The translations under genes and the position numbers were made by a program. The notes beneath the pieces are model-generated. The model worked only from the letters and a program-made list of their open reading frames with translations, was not told the origin of the DNA and made no database searches. Positions 25,294 to 36,500 of a DNA stretch of 64,000 nt are shown in pieces. Numbering within the stretch: the first letter of the stretch is position 1; every line of letters starts with the position of its first letter. The stretch covers positions 1-64,000 of the forward strand of contig NZ_BOPC01000025.1 in the NCBI RefSeq assembly GCF_016863555.1, written 5' to 3'. The DNA comes from Micromonospora qiuiae. Its GTDB lineage: Bacteria; Actinomycetota; Actinomycetes; Mycobacteriales; Micromonosporaceae.

Positions 25294-27447
25294 ATGGCCG
25301 AGGTCGACGCAGCCGGCGAGGACGCCGTCGACCGGACCGGTGCCCAGCGCTACGCGGCCGAGTGGGCCCGGGCCGTACGCCGGCTCGGATTCGTGCCGTT
25401 GAGCGCGGCCGAGACCGAACGGCTGCTGCTGGCGTACACCCTCCGGCTGGCCGATGCCCTGCGCACCGACGAGTCGGTGGCGTCGGTGGCGGAGGAGATC
25501 GGCCGGGCCATGGTCGAGACGAACCTGACCGAGCCGGGAATGATCGAGTGGTCGGTACGTGCCCTCGCCGACCGGCTTCCGGCCCGGGTGCTCTGCGGAC
25601 GGGGCGGATCCGGTGCGGCAGCCGGGCTCGCCGGGCGGATCGCGGCTGCGCAGGGCGGCCTGGCCGCCGGCTTCGCGCGGGCGTTGCGCGATCGCACCTT
25701 CGTCCACCAGGAGCGGATCGCCCGATCCGCGTGGCAGGCCCGGGACGCTGTCGAACAGGCGTTGCGGGACAGCGAGGCCCGCTTCCGAGCCGTCTTCAGC
25801 GGGGCGGCGATCGGCATCGGCATCGCCGACGTCGACGGCCGCATCATCGACGTCAACCAGGCCTTCGCCGACATGCTCGGCTACCCGGTCGAGGAACTGC
25901 GGCGGCTCGACGTCGCGTCGCTGTTCCACCCCGACGACGTGGCCGGAATGTCGGAGCTGTACCGGGAACTGGTCGAGGGCAAGCGCGAGAGCGTTCGGGC
26001 CGAGCAGCGGTACCACCGCAAGGACGGCACTTGCGTCTGGGCCGACCTGGCGGTCTCCCTGATCCGTCACGACGACGGCCGGCCCCGGTTCACCGTCGCC
26101 GTGGCGGAGGACATCACCGGGCGGTACGAACTCCAACGCCGACTACGTTTCCAGGCGCTGCACGACCCGCTCACCGAACTGCCCAACCGGACGCTGTTCT
26201 TCGAGACGTTGGGGCGGCTGCTGGGCCAGGCGGGCCCGGTCGGGCTCTGCTTCCTCGACCTCGACGGGTTCAAGGCGATCAACGACAGCCTCGGCCACGA
26301 CCTCGGCGACCGGCTGCTCGTGACAATCGCCCGACGGCTCGCCGGCTGCGTGGCGGAGCGCGGCTACCTGGTCGCCCGGATGGGAGGCGACGAGTTCGCC
26401 ATCCTGGTCGACGGTGATGCCGGGATCGACGGCGTGATCGCGGTGGCCGAGGCGGTGCTGGCCGCGGTCTCCGCTCCGGTGTTCGTCGACGACCAGCAGC
26501 TCATGGTCTCGGCCAGCATCGGCATCGTGGACTCCGAACACGTCGGCGCCAGCGTCGCGGAGCTGATGAAGGCCGCTCACACCACGCTGTACTGGGCCAA
26601 GGCGCAGGGCCGGGGCCGGTGGGCGGTCTACGACCCGGAGCGCAGCGCCCGGGACATCGCCCGGTCGGGCCGGCTCGCCGGGCTGCCGCTGGCGCTGGAC
26701 CGGGGCGAGTTCGTGCTGCACTACCAGCCGATCGTGTCGCTGTTGGACGGACGGATGCTGGCGGTCGAGGCGCTGGTCCGCTGGCAGCACCCGCAGCTGG
26801 GGCTGATCGGGCCGGACCGGTTCATCGGGCTGGCCGAGGAGACCGGGCTGATCGTCCGGCTGGGCGAGTGGGTGCTGCGACAGGCCTGCCGGGACGCCCG
26901 GGGATGGCACACCGAGTTTCCCGACGCCCGGCTGGTGGTCAGCGTGAACCTGGCCGCCCGTCAGGCCGACGCCCCGGCGATCGTGGACACCGTGGCCGAC
27001 ACCCTGGCCAGCAGCGGACTGCCGGCGGAGCTGTTGCAACTGGAGCTGACCGAGAGCGCCGTGATGGGCTCGGCGGAAGAGCCGCTGCGGACGCTGCACC
27101 GGCTGGCCGGTCTCGGCGTGCGGCTGGCAATCGACGACTTCGGCACCGGGTACTCGAACCTGGCGTACCTGCGGCGGCTGCCGATCACCTGCCTGAAGCT
27201 GGCCGCGCCGTTCGTCGAGGGCATCCGGGGCGACGAGCCGGACGCCGCCGACCACCGCGACGAGCGGATCGTCGACGCCCTGGTGCGGCTGGCCCACGCG
27301 TTGGAACTCTGGGTCACCGCCGAGGGGGTGGAGACCGAGGCGCAGGCCGAGCGGCTGCGCGCGCTACGCTGCGACACCGCGCAGGGCCGCCTCTTCGGCC
27401 CACCCGAACCCGCCGACGCGATCAGAACCCGCCTGGCCGGCGGGTAA
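25294..27447 (+). CDS. PAS-GGDEF-EAL cyclic-di-GMP enzyme
   Basis: A 717-residue signalling protein. After about 155 residues of unrecognised helical sequence, a PAS domain spans about 160-285 (FRAVFSGAAIGIGIADVDGR, then RFTVAVAEDITGRYE). The GGDEF domain follows, with an intact GGDEF at 364-368 (MGGDEFAIL). The EAL domain follows, with Glu492-Ala-Leu in VEALVRWQHPQLG and the later DDFGTGYSNLAYLRRLP. Both active-site signatures are present, so either synthesis or breakdown of c-di-GMP is possible. No transmembrane segment is visible. The start is the ATG three bases after the methyltransferase stop. The TAA stop overlaps the first two bases of the 53-bp repeat. Confidence 0.93.
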   Translation: MAEVDAAGEDAVDRTGAQRYAAEWARAVRRLGFVPLSAAETERLLLAYTLRLADALRTDESVASVAEEIGRAMVETNLTEPGMIEWSVRALADRLPARVLCGRGGSGAAAGLAGRIAAAQGGLAAGFARALRDRTFVHQERIARSAWQARDAVEQALRDSEARFRAVFSGAAIGIGIADVDGRIIDVNQAFADMLGYPVEELRRLDVASLFHPDDVAGMSELYRELVEGKRESVRAEQRYHRKDGTCVWADLAVSLIRHDDGRPRFTVAVAEDITGRYELQRRLRFQALHDPLTELPNRTLFFETLGRLLGQAGPVGLCFLDLDGFKAINDSLGHDLGDRLLVTIARRLAGCVAERGYLVARMGGDEFAILVDGDAGIDGVIAVAEAVLAAVSAPVFVDDQQLMVSASIGIVDSEHVGASVAELMKAAHTTLYWAKAQGRGRWAVYDPERSARDIARSGRLAGLPLALDRGEFVLHYQPIVSLLDGRMLAVEALVRWQHPQLGLIGPDRFIGLAEETGLIVRLGEWVLRQACRDARGWHTEFPDARLVVSVNLAARQADAPAIVDTVADTLASSGLPAELLQLELTESAVMGSAEEPLRTLHRLAGLGVRLAIDDFGTGYSNLAYLRRLPITCLKLAAPFVEGIRGDEPDAADHRDERIVDALVRLAHALELWVTAEGVETEAQAERLRALRCDTAQGRLFGPPEPADAIRTRLAGG

Positions 27448-27498
27448 GGAAGGGCACCTTATTAACGCCTGCGGTAGAGGAAGGGCCCCTTCTTAACA
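27446..27498 (-). repeat. 53-bp interspersed repeat, copy 3
   Basis: This is an exact reverse complement of the copy at 11593-11645. It begins inside the TAA stop of the c-di-GMP enzyme gene and lies 27 bases upstream of the DUF456 gene. Confidence 0.95.
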
Positions 27499-27525
27499 AC
27501 CGCAACGATCAGATGAGGAGCCGAC

Positions 27526-28026
27526 GTGAGTCTGACAGAGACCGGCACGGTGGTGTCCGTGATCGCCGCGTTGGCGATCCTCGCCGGGTTGGCCGGGGTG
27601 GTGGTGCCCGGCCTGCCGGCGCTGCCGCTGTGCTGGGGCGGCGTACTGGTCTGGGCGTTGTTCGGCGAGGCCGGCGCCGGGCGCTGGCTGGTGCTCGCGG
27701 CCGCCACCCTGGTCGCCCTGGGCGGCACCGTGGTCAAGTACGCCTGGCCGGGCCGCAACCTCAAGCGAGCCGGCATACCCACCTCCACGCTGCTCGTCGG
27801 GGCGTTGCTCGGCCTGGTCGGCTTCTTCGTCATCCCGGTCGTCGGGCTGGTCATCGGCTTCGTCGGCGGCATCTTCCTGATGGAACGGTTGCGGCTGGGC
27901 GACACCCGGCTGGCCTGGCCGGCGACGAAACGGGCCGTCGGCGCGGCCGGACTGTCGATGCTTATCGAGTTTCTCTCCGGGATGGTGATCGGCGCGCTCT
28001 GGGTGGCCGGCCTGGTGCTGACCTGA
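27526..28026 (+). CDS. DUF456 domain membrane protein
   Basis: A 166-residue integral membrane protein with hydrophobic segments AALAILAGLAGVVVPGLPAL, LVLAAATLVALGG, LLVGALLGLVGFFVIPVVGL and a C-terminal helix. PGLPALPLCWGGVLVWALFG and the Gly-rich GFVGGIFLMERLR are typical of DUF456. The GTG start has GAGGAG eight bases upstream. The function is unknown. It faces the FAD monooxygenase across a 250-bp gap (28027-28278) that contains a short hairpin (GGCCCG 28142-28147 with CGGGCC 28155-28160) and no supported gene. Confidence 0.85.
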   Translation: MSLTETGTVVSVIAALAILAGLAGVVVPGLPALPLCWGGVLVWALFGEAGAGRWLVLAAATLVALGGTVVKYAWPGRNLKRAGIPTSTLLVGALLGLVGFFVIPVVGLVIGFVGGIFLMERLRLGDTRLAWPATKRAVGAAGLSMLIEFLSGMVIGALWVAGLVLT

Positions 28027-28278
28027 CGCGATGCCGGGCGGCGCGGGGCGGAGCCAGGGCAGGGCGCAGTGCCGTGCCCGAGAGAGAGGTGACGATTCCC
28101 CGCGCCGCCGCGGCTGCCGGGCCGTTCCGAGGGCCCGGGGCGGCCCGTCGCGATCGGGCCTGGTCACGAACCCAAGGATGGGGTACGCCGAAGCACCCGG
28201 CAACGCAATTGCGTGGCGCCCGGTCGGCGTCACCTGCTCCGGGCTGCAGGAAGCCGCCGGGGCCGACGAAGCTGCCGC

Positions 28279-29901
<1,623 letters not shown>

Positions 29902-29978
29902 TCATGAGGCGCTCGGTGTCGCCGTCGCATTGGCCGCAGGCTCTGCTCCGTCGGCCTGGCATCGGGTAACTTTGATGG

Positions 29979-31001
29979 ATGCCGCATCAGTTCGAGCAGG
30001 TCCGGCGACAACACAGCGCAACCGGTCGGCGCGTGGTGCCGCGCGAGCCGGCCGGTCCAGGCCACCGACTGCTCGACCTGCAGCGCACTGCCGGCAACGC
30101 CGCAGTCCAGCGGGCTATCGAGAACGCCAGGTACGGCACCGACGACCCGGAACGGATCAAGGCGGCCAAGGAGTTCTTCGCGCTGGTCGACGGGCGCACC
30201 CAGGCTGCGTTCCGATACGTGCTCACGACGCCGTCGCTTGGCGCGTTCGTCGCGTTGGACGGGCACACCGCGCTCTGGTCCAAGCTGTGGAACGGCTACC
30301 TGGCCACCGGCGACACCCAGGGTCTCGCGGCGGCCTTCGGGTACGTCATCGAGACGCTGGTCAGCAACCCGTCCTCGGCGTACTACGCGAAGGCACCGGA
30401 CGGTTACGCGATCCTGCCCCAGGTGACCAAGGGCGGCACCCGGCCCGATCTGGTGCTGGCCAAGGACGGCCAGCAGATCGCCTGGGTCGACCTGACCGCC
30501 TCGAACCGCGAGGGCCACATCTTCGACAAGGACTCATGGGATCGGCACATCGCGATCTATGCCGAGGTCACGTACGACTCGCTCAAGGCCGAGCACCGCG
30601 CCACCATGGTCGCCAACAAGGACAACACCGGCACGATCAGCGCGGAGGAACTGGAAGCCCGGCTGGCTGCCGCGCGGAAACGCTACGAGAAGCTACGGGT
30701 GTACTGGAAGGCCGTCGGCACCGGGTTGCGGTTCAGCGGATGGAAGGCGCAGGTCCGGGATTCGGAAGGGCTGAAAACGTACGACATGCTTGACCTCCAG
30801 TCCGAACGCAAGATCCCGTACATCCTCGAACTGCTGCGGAACCAGTTCGGCATCGCCGACCTGGATCACGACACGGCCGCGAACATTCTGGTCGCGCTCC
30901 AGGTCGACCCCACGCGGTGGGGACTGCTGGGCAGTTCGAGCGTGGGTGCCGGTGAGGCGTGGCTGATGGCCAACGACGAGAAGAGCAAAGAGGTCAGCTG
31001 A
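29979..31001 (+). CDS. Candidate eCIS-type effector with N-terminal LQRTAGNAAV motif
   Basis: A 340-residue soluble protein without signal peptide. Residues 31-45 read LLDLQRTAGNAAVQR, a motif often found near the N-terminus of actinobacterial proteins that accompany extracellular contractile injection systems (eCIS), including DUF4157 proteins. The rest is not recognised. Residues 154-180 (TRPDLVLAKDGQQIAWVDLT, then SNREGHIF) place Asp157 and Asp171 on neighbouring predicted strands, loosely like a PD-(D/E)xK nuclease but with Thr where Lys is expected. A charged helical stretch follows (EELEARLAAARKRYEKLR). No eCIS structural gene or immunity gene is in the window, so the effector role rests on the motif alone. 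The ATG at 29979 is the natural start. Confidence 0.55.
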   Translation: MPHQFEQVRRQHSATGRRVVPREPAGPGHRLLDLQRTAGNAAVQRAIENARYGTDDPERIKAAKEFFALVDGRTQAAFRYVLTTPSLGAFVALDGHTALWSKLWNGYLATGDTQGLAAAFGYVIETLVSNPSSAYYAKAPDGYAILPQVTKGGTRPDLVLAKDGQQIAWVDLTASNREGHIFDKDSWDRHIAIYAEVTYDSLKAEHRATMVANKDNTGTISAEELEARLAAARKRYEKLRVYWKAVGTGLRFSGWKAQVRDSEGLKTYDMLDLQSERKIPYILELLRNQFGIADLDHDTAANILVALQVDPTRWGLLGSSSVGAGEAWLMANDEKSKEVS

Positions 31002-31166
31002 GGGAAGCGTTCCGGATCGCGGCGAATCCGGTTACCTCCGTCTGGAGATGGTGCCGGGCCCGACCGCCGCTGCGGTTTGCGGGGGAGAGTGGAAGGGGGT
31101 ACGAGCGGAGCGCCCCATTGACGATGATCGGCTCGGCCGGTAGACCTGGGTGATGGAGGCTGGCGG

Positions 31167-32531
31167 ATGAGGAAAGCACCGCTCACGCTGGAACAGCTAC
31201 GGGTCGCCGTCGCCGAGGGCGAGATCGACACGGTGGCGCTGGCCCTGGTCGACATGCAGGGCCGGTTGCAGGGCAAACGGTTCCACGCGCCGTACTTTCT
31301 CGACCAGGTCGTCGCGCACGGCAGCGAGGGATGCAACTACCTGCTCGCCGTCGACGTGGACATGAACACCGTCGACGGGTACGCGATGTCGAACTGGGAA
31401 CGCGGCTACGGCGACTTCGCGATGCGGCCGGACTTGCACACGCTGCGCCGGGTGCCGTGGCAGCCCGGCACCGCGATGCTCCTGGCCGACCTGGAGTGGG
31501 TGGACGGCAACGGCCCGGTGGCCGCCTCGCCCCGGCAGATCCTCCGCCGGCAGCTCGACCGGCTGGCCGGGCACGGGCTGACCGCGTACGCCGGGACAGA
31601 GTTGGAGTTCGTCATCTTCCGTGACTCGTACGAGCAGGCATTCCGGCGCGGCTACCGCGACCTGACCCCGGCCAGCCAGTACAACGTGGACTATTCCCTG
31701 CTCGGCACCGCCCGGGTGGAGCCGCTGCTGCGCCGTGTCCGCACCGAGATGGCCGGCGCGGGGTTGACGCCGGAGAGCGCCAAGGGCGAGTGCAACCTCG
31801 GCCAGTACGAAATCGCCTTCCGGTACGACGAGGCGTTGGCCTGCGCCGACCACCACGTGATCTACAAGAACGGGGCGAAGGAGATCGCCGCCCAGGAGGG
31901 CCTGTCGATCACCTTCATGGCCAAGCCGAACGACCGGGAGGGCAGCTCCTGCCACATCCACTTCTCGCTGCGCGACGCCTCCGGCGACTCGGCCCTGTTC
32001 GGCGACGGCCCGGCCCACCTCAGCGTCACCGGGCAGCGGGTGTTGGCCGGGCTGCTCGCCACCATGCGGGAGCTGAGCCTCTTCTCCGCCCCGAACATCA
32101 ACTCCTACAAGCGCTACCAGCCGGGCTCGTTCGCCCCCACCGCGCTGCGCTGGGGCACCGACAACCGCACCTGCGCACTCCGCCTGGTCGGGCACGGTCA
32201 GGGGCTCCGGGTGGAGAACCGGGTGCCGGGCGCGGACGTGAACCCGTACCTGGCGATCGCGGCGCTGGTGGCCGGCACCGTGTACGGCATCGAGCACGGG
32301 TTGGAACTGGGCGACGAGTGCACCGGCAACGCGTACGACGACTCGGCGGCGCAGCGCGTCCCGGGCAGCCTCCGCGAGGCCCTGGCCCTCTGGCAGTCCT
32401 CCCAGCTCGCCCGGGACGCCTTCGGTGACGACGTGGTCGCCCACTACGCCAACATGGCCCGCCTCGAGTTGGCGGCTTTCGACGCCGCCGTCACCGACTG
32501 GGAACTGACCCGTGGCTTCGAACGCCTCTGA
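31167..32531 (+). CDS. Glutamine synthetase family protein (GlnA3/GlnA4/PuuA-like)
   Basis: A 454-residue ATP-dependent ligase of the glutamine synthetase fold. MQGRLQGKRFHAPYFLDQV is the N-terminal beta-grasp signature of gamma-glutamylamide synthetase types. Metal and substrate motifs: GTELEFVIF, AKGECNLGQYEIAFRYDEAL, MAKPNDREGSSCHIHFSLRD and NSYKRYQPGSFAPTALRWG, with ENRVPGADVNPYLAIAAL near the end. The sequence style points to gamma-glutamylation of amines (polyamine/ethanolamine use) rather than GlnA1 ammonia assimilation, but this is inference. It is followed 43 bp later by an SDR gene, a pairing seen in actinobacterial amine-utilisation clusters. Confidence 0.9.
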   Translation: MRKAPLTLEQLRVAVAEGEIDTVALALVDMQGRLQGKRFHAPYFLDQVVAHGSEGCNYLLAVDVDMNTVDGYAMSNWERGYGDFAMRPDLHTLRRVPWQPGTAMLLADLEWVDGNGPVAASPRQILRRQLDRLAGHGLTAYAGTELEFVIFRDSYEQAFRRGYRDLTPASQYNVDYSLLGTARVEPLLRRVRTEMAGAGLTPESAKGECNLGQYEIAFRYDEALACADHHVIYKNGAKEIAAQEGLSITFMAKPNDREGSSCHIHFSLRDASGDSALFGDGPAHLSVTGQRVLAGLLATMRELSLFSAPNINSYKRYQPGSFAPTALRWGTDNRTCALRLVGHGQGLRVENRVPGADVNPYLAIAALVAGTVYGIEHGLELGDECTGNAYDDSAAQRVPGSLREALALWQSSQLARDAFGDDVVAHYANMARLELAAFDAAVTDWELTRGFERL

Positions 32532-32574
32532 CCGCCCGCCACCGCACCCGTTCACCAGCACGACAGGAGCGAAC

Positions 32575-33342
32575 ATGCCGGGACGGTTGCAGGATCGGGT
32601 CGCCGTGGTGACCGGGGCGGGCAGCGGGATCGGGCTGGCCGCGGTGCACCGGTTCGCCGCCGAGGGGGCCCGGGTGGTGTGCGTGGACATCGACGCCGAG
32701 ACCGGTCAGCGGGCCGCCGACGACGTGGACGGCAGCTTCGTCGCCGCCGACGTGACCGACGAGGCGGCGGTGCGGGGCCTCTTCGACGGCGTGGTCGAGC
32801 GGTACGGGCGGGTGGACGTCGCGTTCAACAACGCCGGCATCTCGCCGCCGGACGACGACTCGATCCTCAAGACGGGGCTGGACGCCTGGGAGCGGGTGCT
32901 GCGGGTCAACACCACCAGCGTCTACCTCTGCTGCAAGCACGTCATCCCGCACATGCGCCGACAGGGCCGTGGGTCGATCATCAACACCGCCTCCTTCGTG
33001 GCGCTGATGGGCGCGGCGACGTCGCAGATCGCGTACACCGCGAGCAAGGGCGGAGTGCTGGCGCTGACCCGGGAACTGGGCGTGCAGTTCGCCCGGGACG
33101 GCATCCGGGTCAACGCCCTGTGCCCGGGGCCGGTGGCCACGCCGTTGCTGCGGGAGTTGTTCGCGGCCGATCCCGAGCAGGCCGCGCGCCGGCTGGTGCA
33201 CGTGCCGATGGGACGCTTCGGTGAGCCGGCCGAGATCGCCGCCGCGGTGGCGTTCCTGGCGAGCGACGACGCCTCCTTCATGACCGCCGCGCAGTTCGTG
33301 GTCGACGGGGGCATCACCGGGGCGTACGTCACCCCACTGTGA
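32575..33342 (+). CDS. SDR family oxidoreductase (3-oxoacyl-ACP reductase-like)
   Basis: A 255-residue short-chain dehydrogenase. Cofactor motif TGAGSGIGLAA, acidic VCVDIDAE favouring NAD(H), NNAGISPP, catalytic YTASKGG and the family end FLASDDASFMTAAQFVVDGG. The ATG at 32575 has AGGAG seven bases before it. It lies 43 bp after the glutamine-synthetase-like gene and probably shares its operon and pathway. The exact substrate is unknown. Confidence 0.9.
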   Translation: MPGRLQDRVAVVTGAGSGIGLAAVHRFAAEGARVVCVDIDAETGQRAADDVDGSFVAADVTDEAAVRGLFDGVVERYGRVDVAFNNAGISPPDDDSILKTGLDAWERVLRVNTTSVYLCCKHVIPHMRRQGRGSIINTASFVALMGAATSQIAYTASKGGVLALTRELGVQFARDGIRVNALCPGPVATPLLRELFAADPEQAARRLVHVPMGRFGEPAEIAAAVAFLASDDASFMTAAQFVVDGGITGAYVTPL

Positions 33343-33507
33343 TCTCTTCGGCACTGATGGTGATCAGTGGATCTGTGGATTCACCTGCGGAGGCGGGAAC
33401 CAGCGTCCGGCGACCTTGATGCGTTACGTTGCTGATCGGTCGGGGTAGAAGGCGGAACACGGCATTTGGTGATCGGGCGCGTCGTGTGACACGGCCGGGG
33501 AGGCTGC

Positions 33508-36500
33508 ATGAACTCGGCCCAGGCGAGTACGGACGGAAGCCATCCGTCCGATACGGGCGAAGAAATTCCTCCGCTGCTCGCGGCGGCGTTCGCCGGCGGC
33601 GGCGAGATGGGCGCACTTCTGCGTGACCACGACTGGTCGAGCAGCCCGCTCGGCACTCCGGACCGATGGCCGGCCGCCCTGGGCAACGCGATCAGCACGA
33701 TGCTCGCTTCGAAGGCGCAGATCGCCATGTTCTGGGGTGACGACTTCCGCGCCTTCTACAACGACGCCTACCGGCCGACCATCGGCGACAAGCACCCGGC
33801 GATCCTCGGGCAGCCCGCCCGAAAGCACTGGGCGGAGACCTGGGACGTGCTCGGGCCGCTGCTGACCGGTGTGTTGCGCGACGGCGAGGCGTACCAGGCG
33901 CAGGACCATCACTTCCTGATCAACCGGCACGGTTTCGTGGAGGACGTCTTCTTCGATGTCTCCTACGACCCGATCCGGGATGCGGACGGTTCGATCAACG
34001 GCGTGCTCTGCGTCTGCAGCGAGACCACCGGGCGGGTGCTGGGCGAGCGCCGGCTGCGGGCCCTGGCCGAACTCGGAACGGAGCTGGCCGAGCTGGGCGA
34101 CACCGAGGAACTCGGCCAGGTCGTGGCGGCCGTGCTCGACCGGCACCGGCCGGACATGCCGTTCGGCCTGCTCTACCTGTACGACGCCGACGGCCACCTG
34201 TGCCCGGCCGGGGGCAGCGGGGGCGAACTCGCCGCCGTCGAAGCGCCCGCTCGCCTGGTCGAACTCGCCGCGGCCGGCACCGTCGACACGGTCTGCACCG
34301 CCGGCCTGCTCGGGCACGTACCGGCCGACGCCGCCGACGAGGCGATGGTGCTGCCGATCAGCGCGACCAACGAGCCGGCCGGGGTGCTGGTGCTGGGGTT
34401 GGCCCGCCGGCTGCCGCTGACCCGCGACTATCGCACCTTCTTCGAGCTGGTCGCCGCACAGGTCTCCGGCGCGGCCGGCAAGCAGCGGGCGTACGAGCAG
34501 GAGCGGGCGCGGGTCGCCGCACTGGCCGCCCTGGACCAGGCCAAGACCAACTTCTTCGCCAACGTGAGTCACGAGTTCCGTACCCCACTGACCCTGGTGC
34601 TGGGCCCGCTGGAGGACATGCTCGCCGACCCCGCGTTGACCGAGCCGTACGCCGAGCGGCTGACCAGCATGCACCGCAACGCGATGCGGCTGCTGAAGCT
34701 GGTCAACACCGTGCTCGACTTCTCCCGGTTGGAGTCGGAACGGCTGGTCGCGTACTACGAGCCGATCGACCTGGCCAGCTACACCACCCGGCTGGTCAGC
34801 ACCTTCCGCTCGGCCGCCGAACGCGCCGGGCTGCGGCTGGTGGTCGACTGTCCGGCACTGCCCGAACCGGTCCACGTCGACCAGGACATGTGGGAGAAGA
34901 TCGTCCTCAATCTGCTCTCCAACGCCGTGAAGTTCACCTTCGACGGCGAGATCCGGGTGCGGCTGCGGGCCGTCGACGGGGTCGCCCGCCTGACGGTCAC
35001 CGACACCGGCGTGGGCATCCTGCCGGAGGAACTGCCGCACGTCTTCGATCGTTTCCACCGGGTGTCGGGGGTGCGGTCGCGCAGCCACGAGGGCACCGGG
35101 ATCGGGCTGGCGCTGGTCCGCGAACTGGTCGAGATGCACGGCGGTCGGGTCAGCGTGACCAGCCAGGTCGACCGGGGCAGCACCTTCGTCGTCGACCTCC
35201 CGTTCGGCGCCGGGCACCTGCCGGACGACCGGGTGGCCGACACCGGTGCCCCCGAGCGGGAGCCGGTGCAGGCCGCGCCCTTCCTCGCCGAGACCGCGCG
35301 CTGGACCGACGGGCCCACGTCGGCCCGCACCACGCTCACGGCTTCGGCCACGCCCACACCGGGCACTGCGCCGGCTTTCACCCGTACCCCGGCCGGGTCC
35401 GTGCCGGCGGGCCGCATCCTGGTCGTGGACGACAACCCGGACCTACGGGAACACGTCGCCCGGCTACTCGAACCGAACTGGCAGGTGGTGACCGCCATCG
35501 ACGGTGTCGATGCTCTGCGGCTGGCCACCGGGAGCGCCTTCGACCTGGTGCTGACCGACGTGATGATGCCTCGACTGGACGGCTTCGGTCTGGTCGCCGC
35601 GCTGCGCGCCGACCCGCGCACCCGTTCCGTGCCGATCGTGCTGCTCACCGCCCGGGCCGGTGCGGGCGAGGAGATGGCCGGGCTGGCGGTCGGTGCGGAC
35701 GACTACCTGACCAAGCCCTTCTCCGGACAGGAGCTGATCGCCCGGGTCCGGGCCAACGTGGAACTCGGCCAGCTGCGCGGCCAGGTCGTCCGTCGGCTGC
35801 ACGCCCTGGCGGACGCCGCGGTCGCGGTGAACACCGCCCGCTCCACTGCCGATGTGCTCCAGGTCGCGGCGCGACACGCGCTGAGCCTCGCCGAGGCCGT
35901 CCGGGTGGTCGTCTCCGTCGGTGCGGCCCGGTACGCGGCCGGCGACGGCGAGACCAGCGCCGAGCCGACCGACGTCCTGCCGTTGACCGGCGTCGCCGGC
36001 CAACGGCTCGGTGAGCTGCGGGTGTGGCGTCCGGCCGCCGAGGGCGCCGGTACGGACGAGGCCGCGCTCACCCAGCTCGCCCGACTGGTCGGGGTACGCC
36101 TGGAAAACGCCCAGCTCTACGAGGCCGAGCACCGCATCGCCACCACCCTGCAACACAGTCTGCTGCCACAGAGCCTGCCCCGGCTGCCCGGTGCCGTGGT
36201 GGCCAGCCGGTACCTGCCCGGCAGCGCCGACGTCGAGATCGGCGGCGACTGGTACGACGTCATCGCCCGCGACGACGACGAACTCGTGCTGGTCATCGGG
36301 GATGTGGTGGGCAAGGGCGTGCCGGCCGCCGCGGCCATGGGGCAGCTGCGCAATGCGTTGCGCGCGTACGTGCTGGAGGGTTTCGGTCCGGGCGAGTCGC
36401 TGACCCGGCTCAACCGGCTGGTGGGCTCGACCGAGTCTCGCTCGTTCGCCACCGTTTTCACCGTCTGGTTCAGCCCACGCACCAACCAGCTGCGGTACGC

